A DNA stretch of 64,000 bases from Purpureocillium takamizusanense (Eukaryota; Ascomycota; Sordariomycetes; Hypocreales; Ophiocordycipitaceae). Below, piece after piece: positions 24,535-35,251 of this stretch (positions are counted from its first letter, which is position 1; each line of letters starts with the position of its first letter). Made by a program: the position numbers and the translations under genes. The notes beneath the pieces are model-generated. The model was not told the origin of the DNA. It saw nothing but the letters and a program-made list of their open reading frames with translations, and made no database searches. The stretch is taken from NCBI RefSeq assembly GCF_022605165.1, contig NC_063069.1, forward strand, positions 2,728,001-2,792,000, in the 5' to 3' direction.

Positions 24535-25597
24535 GGTTGCTCACCACCTCAGGCAGGAGCTGTCGTTAGGTCAGCTGGGTCGGCAGGTCACCAAGCCAGA
24601 GACGCATGATCCCAAGAAGTGAAGAGAGGCAGGAGCGGGCAAAGAAATGGCCTGTGAGTGGACTGTGTGTGACGCATGGGGAGACCGACGGGACCGGGGG
24701 GGGGGGGGGCAGCTTTCGGCCGATGAGCTAGATGGGATGCAGGAGCGGTGGGCAGGCGGGCGGGGTGCCTGCCATTTGGTGCTTTGTGCAGAGGAAAGGA
24801 AGGAGCAGTTTGCGTTTGTGGACAAGACTGGAGGGATCTGCAAGGGAAGGAAACAACTCACGGCACAGCGGCAGAGCCGGTTGAGAGTGGCAATGAAAGG
24901 CCCAAGATAACGATACCGCACAGTTTAGTAGTATCTACACCGAATCACTACTAGGTACCTTTGCTGTTGAGGGCTGAGAAGGTCATGGTCACACGGCTCA
25001 ACTCGACGAAAGCGTCTTGCCCGCCGTCACAGTTGCGACGTGGACGATGGGCATCATAGCTCCAGCAGGAAGAGCGGCAGCACATGCCGAAGATTCCACC
25101 GCCTGCGCCCGCGCGCGCGAACTCTGCCGCCCAAGATGCGATACAGCATCATGCCCTACCCCCTGCCCTGACCCGTGCCCGTGCAACGAACGGCGTGCCG
25201 GCGGGCCAGCGTCGGACAAACGGGAACGACATACAAAAACAGTACCATGCATGGGGGGGCGGCGACGGGCACAGGCCCGTTCTCCCCGTGAAGAAGAATA
25301 CAGAGTGGGGCATCAGGAGAAAGAAAGCGAGAGAGAAAAAAATCAGATTAGATGAGATGTGCAGATGCCCAGGGAGGCTTATCGAGGGCAAGGTACCGGC
25401 GAGTCTCGCCTTGTACCGGCCGCGTCCCGCCACGCAGCAAGCCGCACCCCCCTCCCCTGTCTGCAGGTGGCGGGCTAGCTTCTGGTGTTGTTTGTCGGTC
25501 GCAGGTACCAGTACTTTCCCCGACGACGGCGTGTCTGGCTGGCTCGAGGGGCGGCGCCGTCCCGGAGACCGGGGCTTGGCGGAGGTGGGGCACTCGG

Positions 25598-25606
25598 ATC
25601 AGATAA
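25598..25606 (+). promoter_or_regulatory. SreA-type iron GATA-factor site (ATCAGATAA)
   Basis: An exact match to the ATCWGATAA consensus reported for SreA/SRE-family iron repressors. It lies about 1.06 kb upstream of the ABC transporter ATG and 1.7 kb upstream of the oxidoreductase ATG. Confidence 0.65.
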
Positions 25607-26352
25607 TTTCTCTCGGCGGTTTCAAGCTGCGCTGCGCTGCGCTGCTAGTGGTAGTCATCCGGCGCGTCCCTTGTCCCTCCGAGGAGTGCTCGCGGCGCCG
25701 CTCCTCCCCGAGCGGCGACCGACACGAGCGAGCGCAAGTTTCTCGCCAGCGGGTACGGTTGTGATGAGGGCCTGATTAGGAACCACGCAGATGGGGACTC
25801 TGCAAATATGGACCGGGTTCCTCAGGTATTGATCTCATTGTGCCGCTTTCCGACCCCCTTCCTCCCCGCCCGCCCAGGGAGCGCAGCGCGAACCATCGCC
25901 GACCGCAGCCGACCGCGGGTCCAGCGCCGCGTTACCACCCTGGCTCGGCCTGGCCTGGCCCGCACTGCTCGACGGATGGGGACCCTCTCGCCAACACAAA
26001 AAAAAAAAAAAAAAGTCCGCTGCGAAAATGGCTCACAGCTCGCTTCGGCCCGCGCAGTGTGCACAACGCTTGGCCGGCAGACACTCATCTTCATGCAGTA
26101 CGAACATACGTACGTACAATACGTAGTGGCACTTCGTAGTAACGGGCTCCCTCGTCACCGCCATCTGGGCCTTGCGCGCCCGATTCCGCCTGCACTCCGC
26201 CGCGCACGCGCAAAGTCATTGTGCCGCATGTCTCGCCCCATCATAGCTCCTCGGGTACTACTAACCCGTACGTGGTACGGTACGAACGTATGTACAAGTA
26301 CGGACAGCCACACCCGCAAGGGTTGCATGTGGTCTCATGTGCCAGCTGGCGG

Positions 26353-26361
26353 ATCTGATAA
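26353..26361 (+). promoter_or_regulatory. SreA-type iron GATA-factor site (ATCTGATAA)
   Basis: A second exact ATCWGATAA site in the same divergent promoter, about 0.95 kb upstream of the oxidoreductase ATG at 27300, or about 0.5 kb from the alternative upstream ATG at 26874. Confidence 0.65.
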
Positions 26362-27299
26362 GCTCCGGATCCACCACCACCACCGCCACCAACCAACCCC
26401 CTCATGCCCTCCCATCCTCGAAAAGTGGACAAAGATGTTTGCAACGCCTTATTGCGGCATAAGCGAGGGTCTGAAGTAAGCTCACAACCGTTGGCGGGGC
26501 CCCCCTCTTCCCCCGCCGTTCTGCTTCTCTGTCCCTTTATCATTACCGTATCGTACAAAGTACGTAGGCACAGTCTGCAGTAGGACTCCGCTGCCGGACT
26601 CGATACCTATTCTATTCCCTGTCCGTCGTCGCGCCCCCCGGCAAAAGGACTTGCTCCCGAATCCCAAACCCCTTGCCTAGGTCCTCATCCGACGGTTCCC
26701 GCCGTTGATGAGCTGTAGAAATACTTGTACTGGGTATCGTAGGGGTCCTTTGTCTGCGTGTATGTGTCTGTATATTGGGGCTCGCTCGGTCTCTGAGATT
26801 GTGCCCAGACGGAAGACGCGTGTGTCTCTCCGGGCATCAGCGTCTCATCGACGTGTCCAGAAAGGTCGCATGTATGTCGTCGTCCTTGCTACCCGCCGCT
26901 GCCATCCTCGGCCGGGCGTGCCCACGGCGCACAGCTCCGCGTGTCCTGGTACCGCCGCCACTGTCCATCAGCGCTACCCGACCCAGCAGTGGTGGTGCTA
27001 CTAGTAGTAGCAGTAATATCCCTACCCCCTCGGTGGTGCTCGCCTCCTACTGCGCCCGACCCTCGCTTCTCCCCCAGCGGCAGCGGGTTTTCCCTTTTCT
27101 GCAACGTTCCCCAAAGTCCTGTCGCGGCCGACGAGCATTGCATACTATTCCCATCACCCAGCCTCGCCTCTCTATAGCTGTTGCTGCTGCTGCTGCCGCC
27201 GCCGCTCACACCCCGTCGACTGTTTGGGATCCGCCTTCACGGGTCCGTAGACGGAACTTCGTCGCAGCTGCTGCCACCCCTTTTCGTCAGGGTTTCAAG

Positions 27300-28807
27300 A
27301 TGGGTTCCGTTCCGGACGCAAACGCGCCCACCGTCAAGGTGTTCATCGCCGGCGGGTCCTACTGTGGCTTGTCTGCGGCCGCCAACTTGCTCGACCTCGG
27401 CCAGGGCCTCTCCCCGCGCATGGCCCAAGAGGCCTATGTCCACCACGCCGACCTGCCGCGCGTCAACTGGGACATAACCATTGCCGATGAGAGGGACGGC
27501 TTCTGTAAGACATCGTCACTACCTGGACAATTGCGTCTGTTGTAACCCTGACTCCGCGCTCTGACCTTGACTTCTACACAAGTCCACCTGATCGGGTCGC
27601 CTCTGGCTCTCGCAGACTCAGACTACGCAAACAAGGCCTGGGTCAAGTTCCAGGACCTGGTCGGCCTGCAGGATCCCCAGATTAAGTTTGTCAACGGGGC
27701 CGTGACCAGCGTCGACTGCGAGGCCAAGAAGGCTACCACAGTTGACAACGTCACCAAGGAGGCCACCACGCACGAGTACGACTACTTCGTGGCTGCGACC
27801 GGCCTGAGGCGGGTGTGGCCCGTCGTCCCCCAGTCCCTCACCCGCAAGCAATACCTCCTCGAGGTCGAAGAGCACATACACGCCGTCACCAACGCCCAGC
27901 ATGGCGTGGTGGTCGTCGGCGGCGGTGCCGTGGGCATCGAAATGGCCGCGGAGCTCAAGCTGGTGCAGCCTGACTTGAAGGTCACCCTCGTGCATTCGCG
28001 GGACAAGCTCCTGTCCTCGGAGGGCCTGTCGGACGAATGCAAGGACAAGGCCCTCGAGCTCGTCCGCGAGGCCAACGTGGACGTGCTGATGGGTCACCGC
28101 CTCAAGAGCACTAACAAGGTCGAGACCCTTGACGGGTCGACCAAGTACGAGGTGGAGTTTACAAACGGGCACAAGATGTATGCCAGCCAGGTCATCATGG
28201 CCGTCTCCAAGAGCGTCACGACTTCGTCGTACCTGCCGCCCTCGGCTGTCGACGAAGAGGGCTACGTGAAGATTGAAACCAGGTGAGCTTCCTTTTAATT
28301 TTTATTTATTTTTTTAACACCTCTCTTCCATTTTTGCTCACACACCTTCCCCTCTGCAGTCTGCGCTTTGAGCCGGGCACGCCCAACCACGAGTACCACT
28401 TCTGTTCCGGCGACCTGGCCAGGTTCACGGGCATCAAGCGCTGCGGCGCAGCCATGCACGGCGGGCACTACGTCGCCCAGAACATCCACAAGAGCATCCT
28501 GAAGGAGAGGTGCGGCCAGGAGCCCGCCTTCATGGAGTTCCGTCTGGAGATTCCGCCCATGATCGGCCTCGCGGTCGGCAAGAAGGCGGTCGCGTCCGGG
28601 CCGGAGGGGACCGTCTTTGGCGAAGACGTGATGCAGTCGTACTTTAGAGACGACCTGGGTTTCACGAGTAAGTCACCGGCACCGTCCCAAGTGATCATTT
28701 GTAGCCCATTCGTCTGTCGGGTGTTGCTAACGGTAACGCGCGCACGAAAAGTCTGCTGGGACTGGATTGGCCTGGGGGGCCGCAAGCAGGAGAACCTGAC
28801 GGCTTGA
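27300..28807 (+). CDS. AIF/AMID-like FAD-dependent oxidoreductase in siderophore cluster
   Basis: Four exons from the ATG at 27300: 27300-27504, 27583-28282, 28360-28667, 28752-28807 (422 aa), all with GT/AG borders. The N-terminal Rossmann segment is VKVFIAGGSYCGLSAAANLL, with GGSYCG in place of the usual GxGxxG. YDYFVAATG follows. A classical second NAD(P)H-binding motif is VVVVGGGAVGIEMAAEL (about residue 205), and FCSGDLARF is the second FAD contact. This is the AIF/AMID/FSP1-like branch of the pyridine nucleotide-disulphide oxidoreductases. The gene lies between the ABC and MFS siderophore transporters, and its promoter has exact iron-GATA sites. A job in siderophore iron release or redox protection is my inference. 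The frame continues upstream to an ATG at 26874 (see findings). Confidence 0.88.
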
Positions 28808-29345
28808 TGATGATTCTAAGAGAGCGCGAGCCTAGAGGTATGAGGCATATTGGAAACGGTAGAAAATTTGGCGTTATTGGATCATGGGAGTTGATTTTTA
28901 CAGCTATGACACCGCAATAGCGTGTCAAGAACATCGGGAGCAATTATCCACATCATCCTCAGCGTTGGAACTGTGAATGTCTTGTGAACCCCCCTTATCA
29001 TAGCACCATTGAGTGCAAGCTTGTCAAGAGGTTGTCGCGTTTGCTCTGCGGGGGTTGTTACGCGGGGCCGCTGTATGCCCTGCCGTGCGACCCGGACCTG
29101 TGACAAGGTGAGTTTCGAGGGATCATGGTGCGCGTGCATTTAGTCTGGCGTAAGGTGGTCTTGACAGTTGTTTGGACACGGTTACTCACGGTGATCAGTA
29201 GTGTTCAGAAAGGGGATGAAAAGGCTTTGTTCATGACGCGTGTGCAATTGAAGCATCAATGCGCTCTACGTGATTATGCTTCTAAATCCAAGATTCGCCA
29301 TGCTTGCTTCTCATCAAAGTCATGATTAAATATGCTTCCCATCAT
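28808..29345. other. Intergenic between convergent genes
   Basis: About 540 bp between the 3' ends of the FAD oxidoreductase and the MFS siderophore transporter. No gene, repeat or site was seen beyond likely 3' UTRs. Confidence 0.6.
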
Positions 29346-31205
29346 TCAAATCACGTTGCCTCTCACTTGCTTCATGCTCTTGACATTGATGTCACGCCAC
29401 ATGGCCACCGCTACGAGCGCGATGATCAGGACCGACGTCCCCCCTAGGAGCATCATTCTCTGGCCGTCGCCGTACGCCCTTTGGATGGCGATCCGTGCCG
29501 GCGACCCAACAGGATACGACAGCTGGACGTCGAGCCGTCCGTAAATCTTGTCCAGGTTCCCGAGCTCCGACGCGGGGAGGTACTCGCGCAGCTTCCTCGG
29601 GAACACGGCCTGCCAGATGGCCGCGGCGACAGTCAGGCCAATGGCGGCGCCGAGGGCGGCGAACATGGACTCAACGGCGAGCACGACGGCGACGAACTGG
29701 TGCGAGGCGGCGGCGGCCATGACGGCCGTCTGCTCGCAGATGACGATGGTGCCGCCGGCCACGGCGATGAGGGCCTGGCACATGACCAGCCACCCGACGT
29801 GGACGTTTGGCTGGCGGAACCTGATCATCAGGCCGACTCCCACGATGAGGAGCGGGACGCCGACGTACAGGGCGAGCCACTTGAAGCGCCCCGTCTTGCG
29901 GATCAGCAGCCCGACGACGAGAGCCCAGAGGCACGTGCCGACGCTGTAGACTTGCCCTACGTAGCTCGCCTGCGTGACGGAGAGGCCGTTGACGACTTGC
30001 AGGAACGAGTTGAAGTAGGAATCCCAGATGTAGTAGCTGGTAAAGCTGACACAGGCGAGGATGCAGGCGCCGAAAACGGTCCGGTCCATGAGGAGGCTGT
30101 ACGGGATGAACTTTACGGGTGCGCATCGCCATTCCCATAGGGCAAATAGGACGAGAAGCACAATGCCAGTGACGAGGAACGAAACGATCATGGGCGAGCG
30201 CCAGCCCAGCTCCTGGCGCGAGTAGATGTTGAACGGCAGGAGAAACAGAGCCAGACCAATCGAGAGCAGCAGCACACCGACAAGATCGAACTCTTGCGCG
30301 TAGTGGACAAACGTCTGCGTTGGTCCCTGGCCGTGTTTCCTTTCGGGGATGAGGCCCCGCCGTTTGGCCTTGTGGTAGTTGTGCATGAACAGAAAGTACA
30401 GCGGCAGGGCGACGACGGGCGTGACCACCGCAAAGGTGGCAAAGCCCCAGCGGAAGCCGGGGCCGTTGAGAAAGGCCTCGGAGATGGGCCCGGACAGCCA
30501 CGCGGTGACCATGTATGGCGAGCTCGAAAAGGCAAAGACGAGGCCGCGGTTCCTCAGGGACGAGGTGTCGGCGACGAAGATGCTGAGGCAGTAGTCGAGG
30601 CCGTTGAAGCCGACCCAGTAGAAGACCTGCGCGGCGGCGTACGTCTCCACGTTTCGGCACGCGGCCATGGCGGCGAGGCCGAGGGTGGTGAGGACGACGG
30701 CGAGCAGGTACCCCTGGGGCCGGCCGAAGACGTCGAGGATCTTGGCGAGGGTGAGCTTGAAGACGCCGCCGACGATCTGGCTCATGAGGGCGACGGTCGG
30801 GGTGAGCGAGTGCTGCTGGAAGGCCGAGGTGACCCAGGGCGTGAGGGCGCTGGTGGCGCCCTGCTGGGTCGTGTTGACGAAGTAGATGACCCAGATCATG
30901 GCGTAGGCGGCCACCAGCGCGGTCTGGGTCCATGCCGTCGTCGTGGCCTCGATGCTCTGCACGCCGGCCTGGAGGGGCGGCAGCTGGCCGTCGTCGAGAA
31001 GGCGGTCTTGTTGCTCATCATGGTGTTGTTGTTGTTGTCGTTGATGGCTGCTGTCACCATCGTAGGTGTCAGCGCCGCCGGACACTTGTTGGCGCTGGGT
31101 ACATGAAACGCGAGCCGCACTCTTATCAGACTCTGATGGGACGGTGGTGCCATAAGCCCGGCCGTCCGCCTTGGGCAAGATCGGGGCGGCTTCGTGGTGT
31201 CTCAT
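29346..31205 (-). CDS. Siderophore-iron MFS transporter (SIT/Mir family)
   Basis: A single exon. The frame is open from 31358, but the first true ATG is at 31205 (MRHHEAAPIL), giving 619 aa. About 14 hydrophobic segments follow a soluble N-terminus of roughly 85 residues containing Gln/His runs. Recognisable family stretches are ALVAAYAMIWVIYFVNTTQQ (TM1), the loop DVFGRPQGYLLA, FYWVGFNGLDYCLSIFVAD, SLRNRGLVFAFSSSPYM, and the late loop PRKLREYLPASE before the last membrane segments. It should be a proton symporter at the plasma membrane that takes up ferri-siderophores. Mir/Sit subtype and substrate cannot be read from sequence by eye, but the neighbouring SidF, SidI and SidD genes favour fusarinine or TAFC. 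It shares a divergent promoter with sidF that carries two exact iron-GATA sites. Confidence 0.87.
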   Translation of the reverse strand: MRHHEAAPILPKADGRAYGTTVPSESDKSAARVSCTQRQQVSGGADTYDGDSSHQRQQQQHHDEQQDRLLDDGQLPPLQAGVQSIEATTTAWTQTALVAAYAMIWVIYFVNTTQQGATSALTPWVTSAFQQHSLTPTVALMSQIVGGVFKLTLAKILDVFGRPQGYLLAVVLTTLGLAAMAACRNVETYAAAQVFYWVGFNGLDYCLSIFVADTSSLRNRGLVFAFSSSPYMVTAWLSGPISEAFLNGPGFRWGFATFAVVTPVVALPLYFLFMHNYHKAKRRGLIPERKHGQGPTQTFVHYAQEFDLVGVLLLSIGLALFLLPFNIYSRQELGWRSPMIVSFLVTGIVLLVLFALWEWRCAPVKFIPYSLLMDRTVFGACILACVSFTSYYIWDSYFNSFLQVVNGLSVTQASYVGQVYSVGTCLWALVVGLLIRKTGRFKWLALYVGVPLLIVGVGLMIRFRQPNVHVGWLVMCQALIAVAGGTIVICEQTAVMAAAASHQFVAVVLAVESMFAALGAAIGLTVAAAIWQAVFPRKLREYLPASELGNLDKIYGRLDVQLSYPVGSPARIAIQRAYGDGQRMMLLGGTSVLIIALVAVAMWRDINVKSMKQVRGNVI

Positions 31206-31641
31206 GGTGACAGCGCGCGTCTGAGACCTGCCGTCGTCGTCGCCGCGGCGGCTGGGGGTTGACGGCGGCGCGTCCGTGTTGAAGATGTTGCAACCCTGGT
31301 TGGCCCTGCTGCGGCCACGAAGGATGCGCAGCAGCACACCCACTTGGTAGTCCCCCACGAGGATGAGTGCTACTCAGAGTACTACTGCATCACGCGTGCG
31401 TGCATGTCCTGTCCGCACTGGTGGGCCGGCCGGGGGGTGTCACTGTCGACATCGAGGGCTCGTCAGCCACCTCACCGCGCCGTTGTCGGAGCATAGGTGA
31501 CCTTGGAGAGGGCAGACCGGAACGGCACCAGCAGGTCTTCTTCTGCTAGTACTAGCAGGGGGCTAGAGCCGGGTGGACGGGATTCGCTGCGGCTGCTGGT
31601 CGGTGCACTACACTGACGAGGCGTTTACGTTGGTCCGGTCC

Positions 31642-31650
31642 TTATCAGAT
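31642..31650 (-). promoter_or_regulatory. SreA-type iron GATA-factor site (ATCTGATAA)
   Basis: An exact consensus match on the minus strand. It lies 437 bp upstream of the MFS transporter ATG at 31205 and about 1.5 kb upstream of sidF. Confidence 0.7.
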
Positions 31651-31752
31651 CAAAGGGGCGCCGGGATGAATGCAGGAGGCGTCTTGTTGGTCCGTGCGTA
31701 TGTACGCCATTTCGGCAAAAGTTCGCTCCTCCCACCAACAAGGTTATTATGG

Positions 31753-31761
31753 TTATCAGAT
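31753..31761 (-). promoter_or_regulatory. SreA-type iron GATA-factor site (ATCTGATAA)
   Basis: A second exact match, 111 bp from the previous one and in the same orientation. Paired sites at this spacing fit the two-site arrangement seen in many GATA-factor targets. Confidence 0.7.
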
Positions 31762-33196
31762 CCGCCGCCAGTTGCAGTACGTAACTCAGTACTAACAGTG
31801 TACGAAGTACACACGTGCAGTGCAGCAGCGCACCACCCCAACAACTTACCCGACCGTTCCCTTCCGATTACTTCACGTGCCCCAAAGACATACACTCGAG
31901 GCGCCATCCATCAGCGCTTCAACAACCTTCTGCAGCGAACGGGGCCTGCTGCTACAGTTCTCCGCTTTGGGGGCGCACGACAGTTAAGCACAGCACATAT
32001 GCTCTCCAGCATTAATGCGTTCCTCTTTTTTTTCTCCTTCTTTTTCGCCTTCTTTCGCGTAACACATCGGACGGTGAGCTTAATGCGTACGGTAGTATAC
32101 GCACATCCAGTTTACTCCACAGCTGAGCGGCTCTGAAGGGCTGGCGCAACTCGCTCGCTTTCTCACTTCCCTGTCTGTCTGTCTGCTTAGGCGCGCGTTA
32201 TTTTCTTTTCCCCCTCCTTCTCTTCTCTTCTCCCGGCTCCGTCCGTGAGGGAAATACGTACTTGGTTTTCTTCCTCCGGTCCAGGGTCGGCTTGCGCGGC
32301 GGATTTTTTTACAGCTTGTACCTGTACCTCGCTATCCGGCAGGCTTCATCCACGAACCCACCCCACTCTTGGAGAGATCCATCAGACCTTGGTAATTGAT
32401 GCCAAGGGGTGGGTGGGCAGGGCAGAGCAGGGGAGGGGGTGTGTGTGTCGTCGAGGGGGTGCGTCCGGCGAGTGAAAAACTTCCTTCGGCCGATGGATAC
32501 TTCGTATAGTACCAAGTACGTGACAACGGCCGCGCGGTGCGTGGATTCCATCCGAGTTGCATCGCTCATATGCCTGACTCCGTCGGACTTGCAGCGGCAG
32601 CAGCATCCATGCCATCCAGCGGCGTCTTTTTGTCGTCTCATCCGAGGTTCTCGATGCGGCCTTGCTTGCGTGCTTGCGCGCGCCCAGGACTCCCCACCCT
32701 CGATGCGTCGAAGATGGCGGCGATCCTCTCCACCACCCCTCGCTGGCACACACCGCGCAGTTGTAGGTACGAGTAATAGAGCCAGACCAGGCCCTGGAAC
32801 CTCCGGGCGTAGCTTCCTACGCTGGCTGGCTGGATACATAGGTGGTAGTAGTAGGAAGTCCCGAGCCGCCACAGCATGAGGCCACAGCAAAGGCCCCCGG
32901 GCGAGGCTCCATGTCGTGTCGTGTTGGTGGTGCCTGTGCTGGCGCTGGTAGTAATAGTAGAGTAGTAGTAGCAGCAGTACGGTAGCTTCGATGCTGTCAC
33001 AACGGACCCCTCCTCGTCAACATTGCCATCTTCTTCTGTTCGACAACTCCGTTTCTCTTCCCACCAATTGTTTTGTTGGTGTTGTTATCGTTGCTGTTGG
33101 TGGTTTAGGTGTGTCGTGTCGTCCAACGCCTTTTAGCAGTGTCAGCATCAACGTTGCGTTGCGTCCGTACCGAGGGGAACACCTCGATCCTACAAA

Positions 33197-33385
33197 ATGG
33201 CTGCCGCTCCCCTGGTGATCCAGCTGGCGTCTCTGTCCGCCGATGAGACCGTCCTCAAGCTGCCTCACCCGTACCTCACCGAGTACGTCCTCGGCAAGCA
33301 AGCCAGTCGAGGCGAGCTTCCCCTTTACCAGCTTCGCGAAAAGCCCACCACCACTGCGTCCTCCTCCTCGTCCTCCTCTCAGAAA

Positions 33386-33416
<31 letters not shown>

Positions 33417-34833
33417 TCCCCGGCAAGCTCGACAACCCCGCCCTCGCCTTCTCCGAGCCCGCGCACCTCAAGTCGAGCGAGCTCCCTCCCGCGTCCAACA
33501 ACGGCGCCTGGGCCCGCGCCAGGCGATCGCCATGCTCGACCGTCGTCTGGGACGGTGCTGATTCGTCGTCGCCGCCGCCGTCGCTGGCGCAGCTTTGGCT
33601 CCTCATCTACTTCCTCTTCACCGTCCGGCCGGCCGAGGAGCTGCTTCGCCTCGAGCTCAAGGGCCGCGATGCCTCGACCCTGGCCCGGCAGCTGACGGAC
33701 GTCCTTCTCGCCGTCGAGCACCCGCTGCCGCCCCGCGCGGAGAAGAAGAAGAGGGCCTCTTCGTCCACCGAGGCGAACGAGAGTGTCGTCGTCGTGGCTC
33801 TCCGGAGCACCTTTTGGCAAGGCGCCGGCTCGCCCTTTGGCCCGCGCCCCGTCTGGTGCCCCGACGAGTCGCCCAAGTCGCTGTCGGGAGGCCCGAACCC
33901 GCTGGCCTCGTACCCCCTCACGCCGCTGCACCACACCATCACCGTCGCCTCGGCCGGCGATCCGCAAGACCCCGAGCGCTGCCAGCAGTCGTGGCATCCC
34001 GTCCGGCCCGCGAAGCCAGCCCCGGGGGCCGTCGTGTACAGCCGCTGGATCCCTCATCTCAAGGAGACCTTCTCCATGGTCTCGCTCGACTGGGAGGACC
34101 CGGAGCACCTGAGGCTGTTCCACGAATGGCAAAACGACCCTCGCGTCTCCCAGGGGTGGAACGAGTCGGGCACCGTGGAGCACCATCGCCAATACTTGCG
34201 CAACATCCACGAGGATCCTCACCAGCTCGCCATCTTGGCCAAGTGGGACGACACCTACTTTGCTTACTTTGAGGTGTACTGGGCCAAGGTATGTGTGCGG
34301 TTTTCTCTCTCTCTCTCTCTCTCTCTCTCTTTTCTTCCCTCCTTGTCATGTTTCCCGCCTTTCTTTTTGCCTTGAGTGTTCCGTGCCTACCGGGCCGGCC
34401 AGCCAAGCCAAGCAAGCCAAGTCGCAGTGGACTCGAACTCTTTTGAGCTGACCGATGCGACGAACTGCAGGAGGATCGCCTGGGCGGCTACTACGACGCC
34501 GACGACTTTGACCGCGGCCGCCACTCTCTGGTCGGCGACGTGCGCTTCCGCGGGCCTCATCGCGTCTCTGCCTGGTGGAGCAGCCTCATGCACTACCTCT
34601 TCCTCGACGACCCGCGCACCATGCACGTCGTCGGCGAGCCCAAGGACACCAACTCCACCGTCGTCATGTACGACCTCATCCACGGCTTCGGCCTCGACAA
34701 GTTCGTCGACCTGCCCCACAAGCGGAGCGCCTTTGTTCGCTGCCCCCGCGGCAGGTTTTTCCAGCTGTGCCCCCTGGCCGAGAACGAGAAGGCGGTCGGA
34801 GGCATGCGCATCGGCTTGGTGCCCAAACTGTAA
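33197..34833 (+). CDS. sidF: N5-hydroxyornithine transacylase SidF (AlcB/IucB-type GNAT)
   Basis: Two exons, 33197-34288 and 34471-34833, with GTATGT/CAG borders, giving 484 aa. The ATG has an A-rich context (ACAAAATGG). Residues 1-280 are the less conserved N-terminal half, with a Ser/Gln tract near residues 55-75. The C-terminal AlcB acetyltransferase domain begins around [20 protein letters not shown]. It continues through [54 protein letters not shown] and [21 protein letters not shown]. In fusarinine synthesis SidF transfers anhydromevalonyl from CoA to N5-hydroxyornithine. The paralogue SidL (acetyl transfer for ferricrocin) is the alternative; the neighbouring SidI and SidD genes favour SidF. 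The C-terminus -PKL is a weak PTS1-like tripeptide. The 182-bp intron is unusually long for this locus. Confidence 0.9.
34305..34330. repeat. (CT)13 microsatellite in the sidF intron
   Basis: Thirteen CT units lie just after the 5' splice site of the sidF intron and make it unusually long. Three GCCAAG motifs (34402-34421) follow in the same intron. Confidence 0.9.
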
Positions 34834-35251
34834 GGGCCCGGGGAGGGACTGGAGGCAAGCAGCTGGGACAGGATGGGAGTTTTGTCTGTACAAGTCTCTG
34901 TGTGTGTGTGTTCATGTGTTTGTCGTTTTACACGGGGCCCGCGTTCAACAAGCATCCCGTCACAAGCAAATGAATGGGCTTGCTTCTACGCTACATACAT
35001 GTTGTCGACGTACTCAAGTTTACAAAACGGTGATGCCTAGATTGGATCAAATTGGAAGCTCTATTGCCATTGAAGTCTCTTTATGCCCAGTCTCGTCTAA
35101 ACTTTTCTGCACGTAGCTCCATACCAAGTAAAATATGAACAAGGAATCCCCCCCCCCCCCCCGCCTCAGTGTCCAAACCACCGTTTACGTACGTACAAGC
35201 AGCCGCGAGACCGATACTAAATCCCATCATGGCGAGCTCCGCTCCAGTCAC
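34834..35251. other. Convergent intergenic region sidF / sidI
   Basis: About 420 bp between two convergent stop codons. It includes a TG-rich run near 34900 and a C15 homopolymer at 35148-35162. There is no iron-GATA site here, as expected for a region with only terminators. Confidence 0.65.
35148..35162. repeat. C15 homopolymer
   Basis: Fifteen consecutive C residues close to the 3' end of sidI. The length may be inexact because sequencers slip on such runs. Confidence 0.85.

Larger units (their letters stand above)
24535..27299. promoter_or_regulatory. Divergent promoter: ABC transporter / AIF-like oxidoreductase
   Basis: About 2.8 kb between divergent start codons. It contains a G14 run at 24696-24709, an A17 run at 25998-26014, TACGTACGTAC palindromes near 26109, and two exact ATCWGATAA iron-GATA sites (25598-25606, 26353-26361). 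The right 425 bp may encode an N-terminal extension of the oxidoreductase. No other gene is supported. Confidence 0.6.
31359..33196. promoter_or_regulatory. Divergent promoter: MFS siderophore transporter / sidF
   Basis: About 1.8 kb, extending to 31206 if the transporter starts at its first ATG. It contains two exact ATCWGATAA sites on the minus strand, T-rich and CT-rich stretches at 32025-32060 and 32155-32230, and AGTAG-type repeats near 32950. Short frames here have no coding character. Confidence 0.6.

Noticed and set aside
29671..30933. 420-codon His/Arg-rich minus-strand frame
   Set aside because: It is an out-of-frame shadow of the MFS siderophore transporter, which has clear transmembrane segments in its own frame.
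31122..31140. Further GATA-like element, TTATCAGAC
   Set aside because: It differs from ATCWGATAA by one base and lies inside the N-terminal coding region of the MFS transporter.
33017..34222. 401-codon minus-strand frame opposite sidF
   Set aside because: It is antisense to the conserved AlcB-type domain, with an Arg/Gly/Leu composition typical of shadow frames.
33197..34833. Assignment as SidL (hydroxyornithine acetyltransferase for ferricrocin)
   Set aside because: It is the same AlcB family, but its place between a siderophore transporter and SidI and close to SidD favours SidF. The family alone does not exclude SidL.
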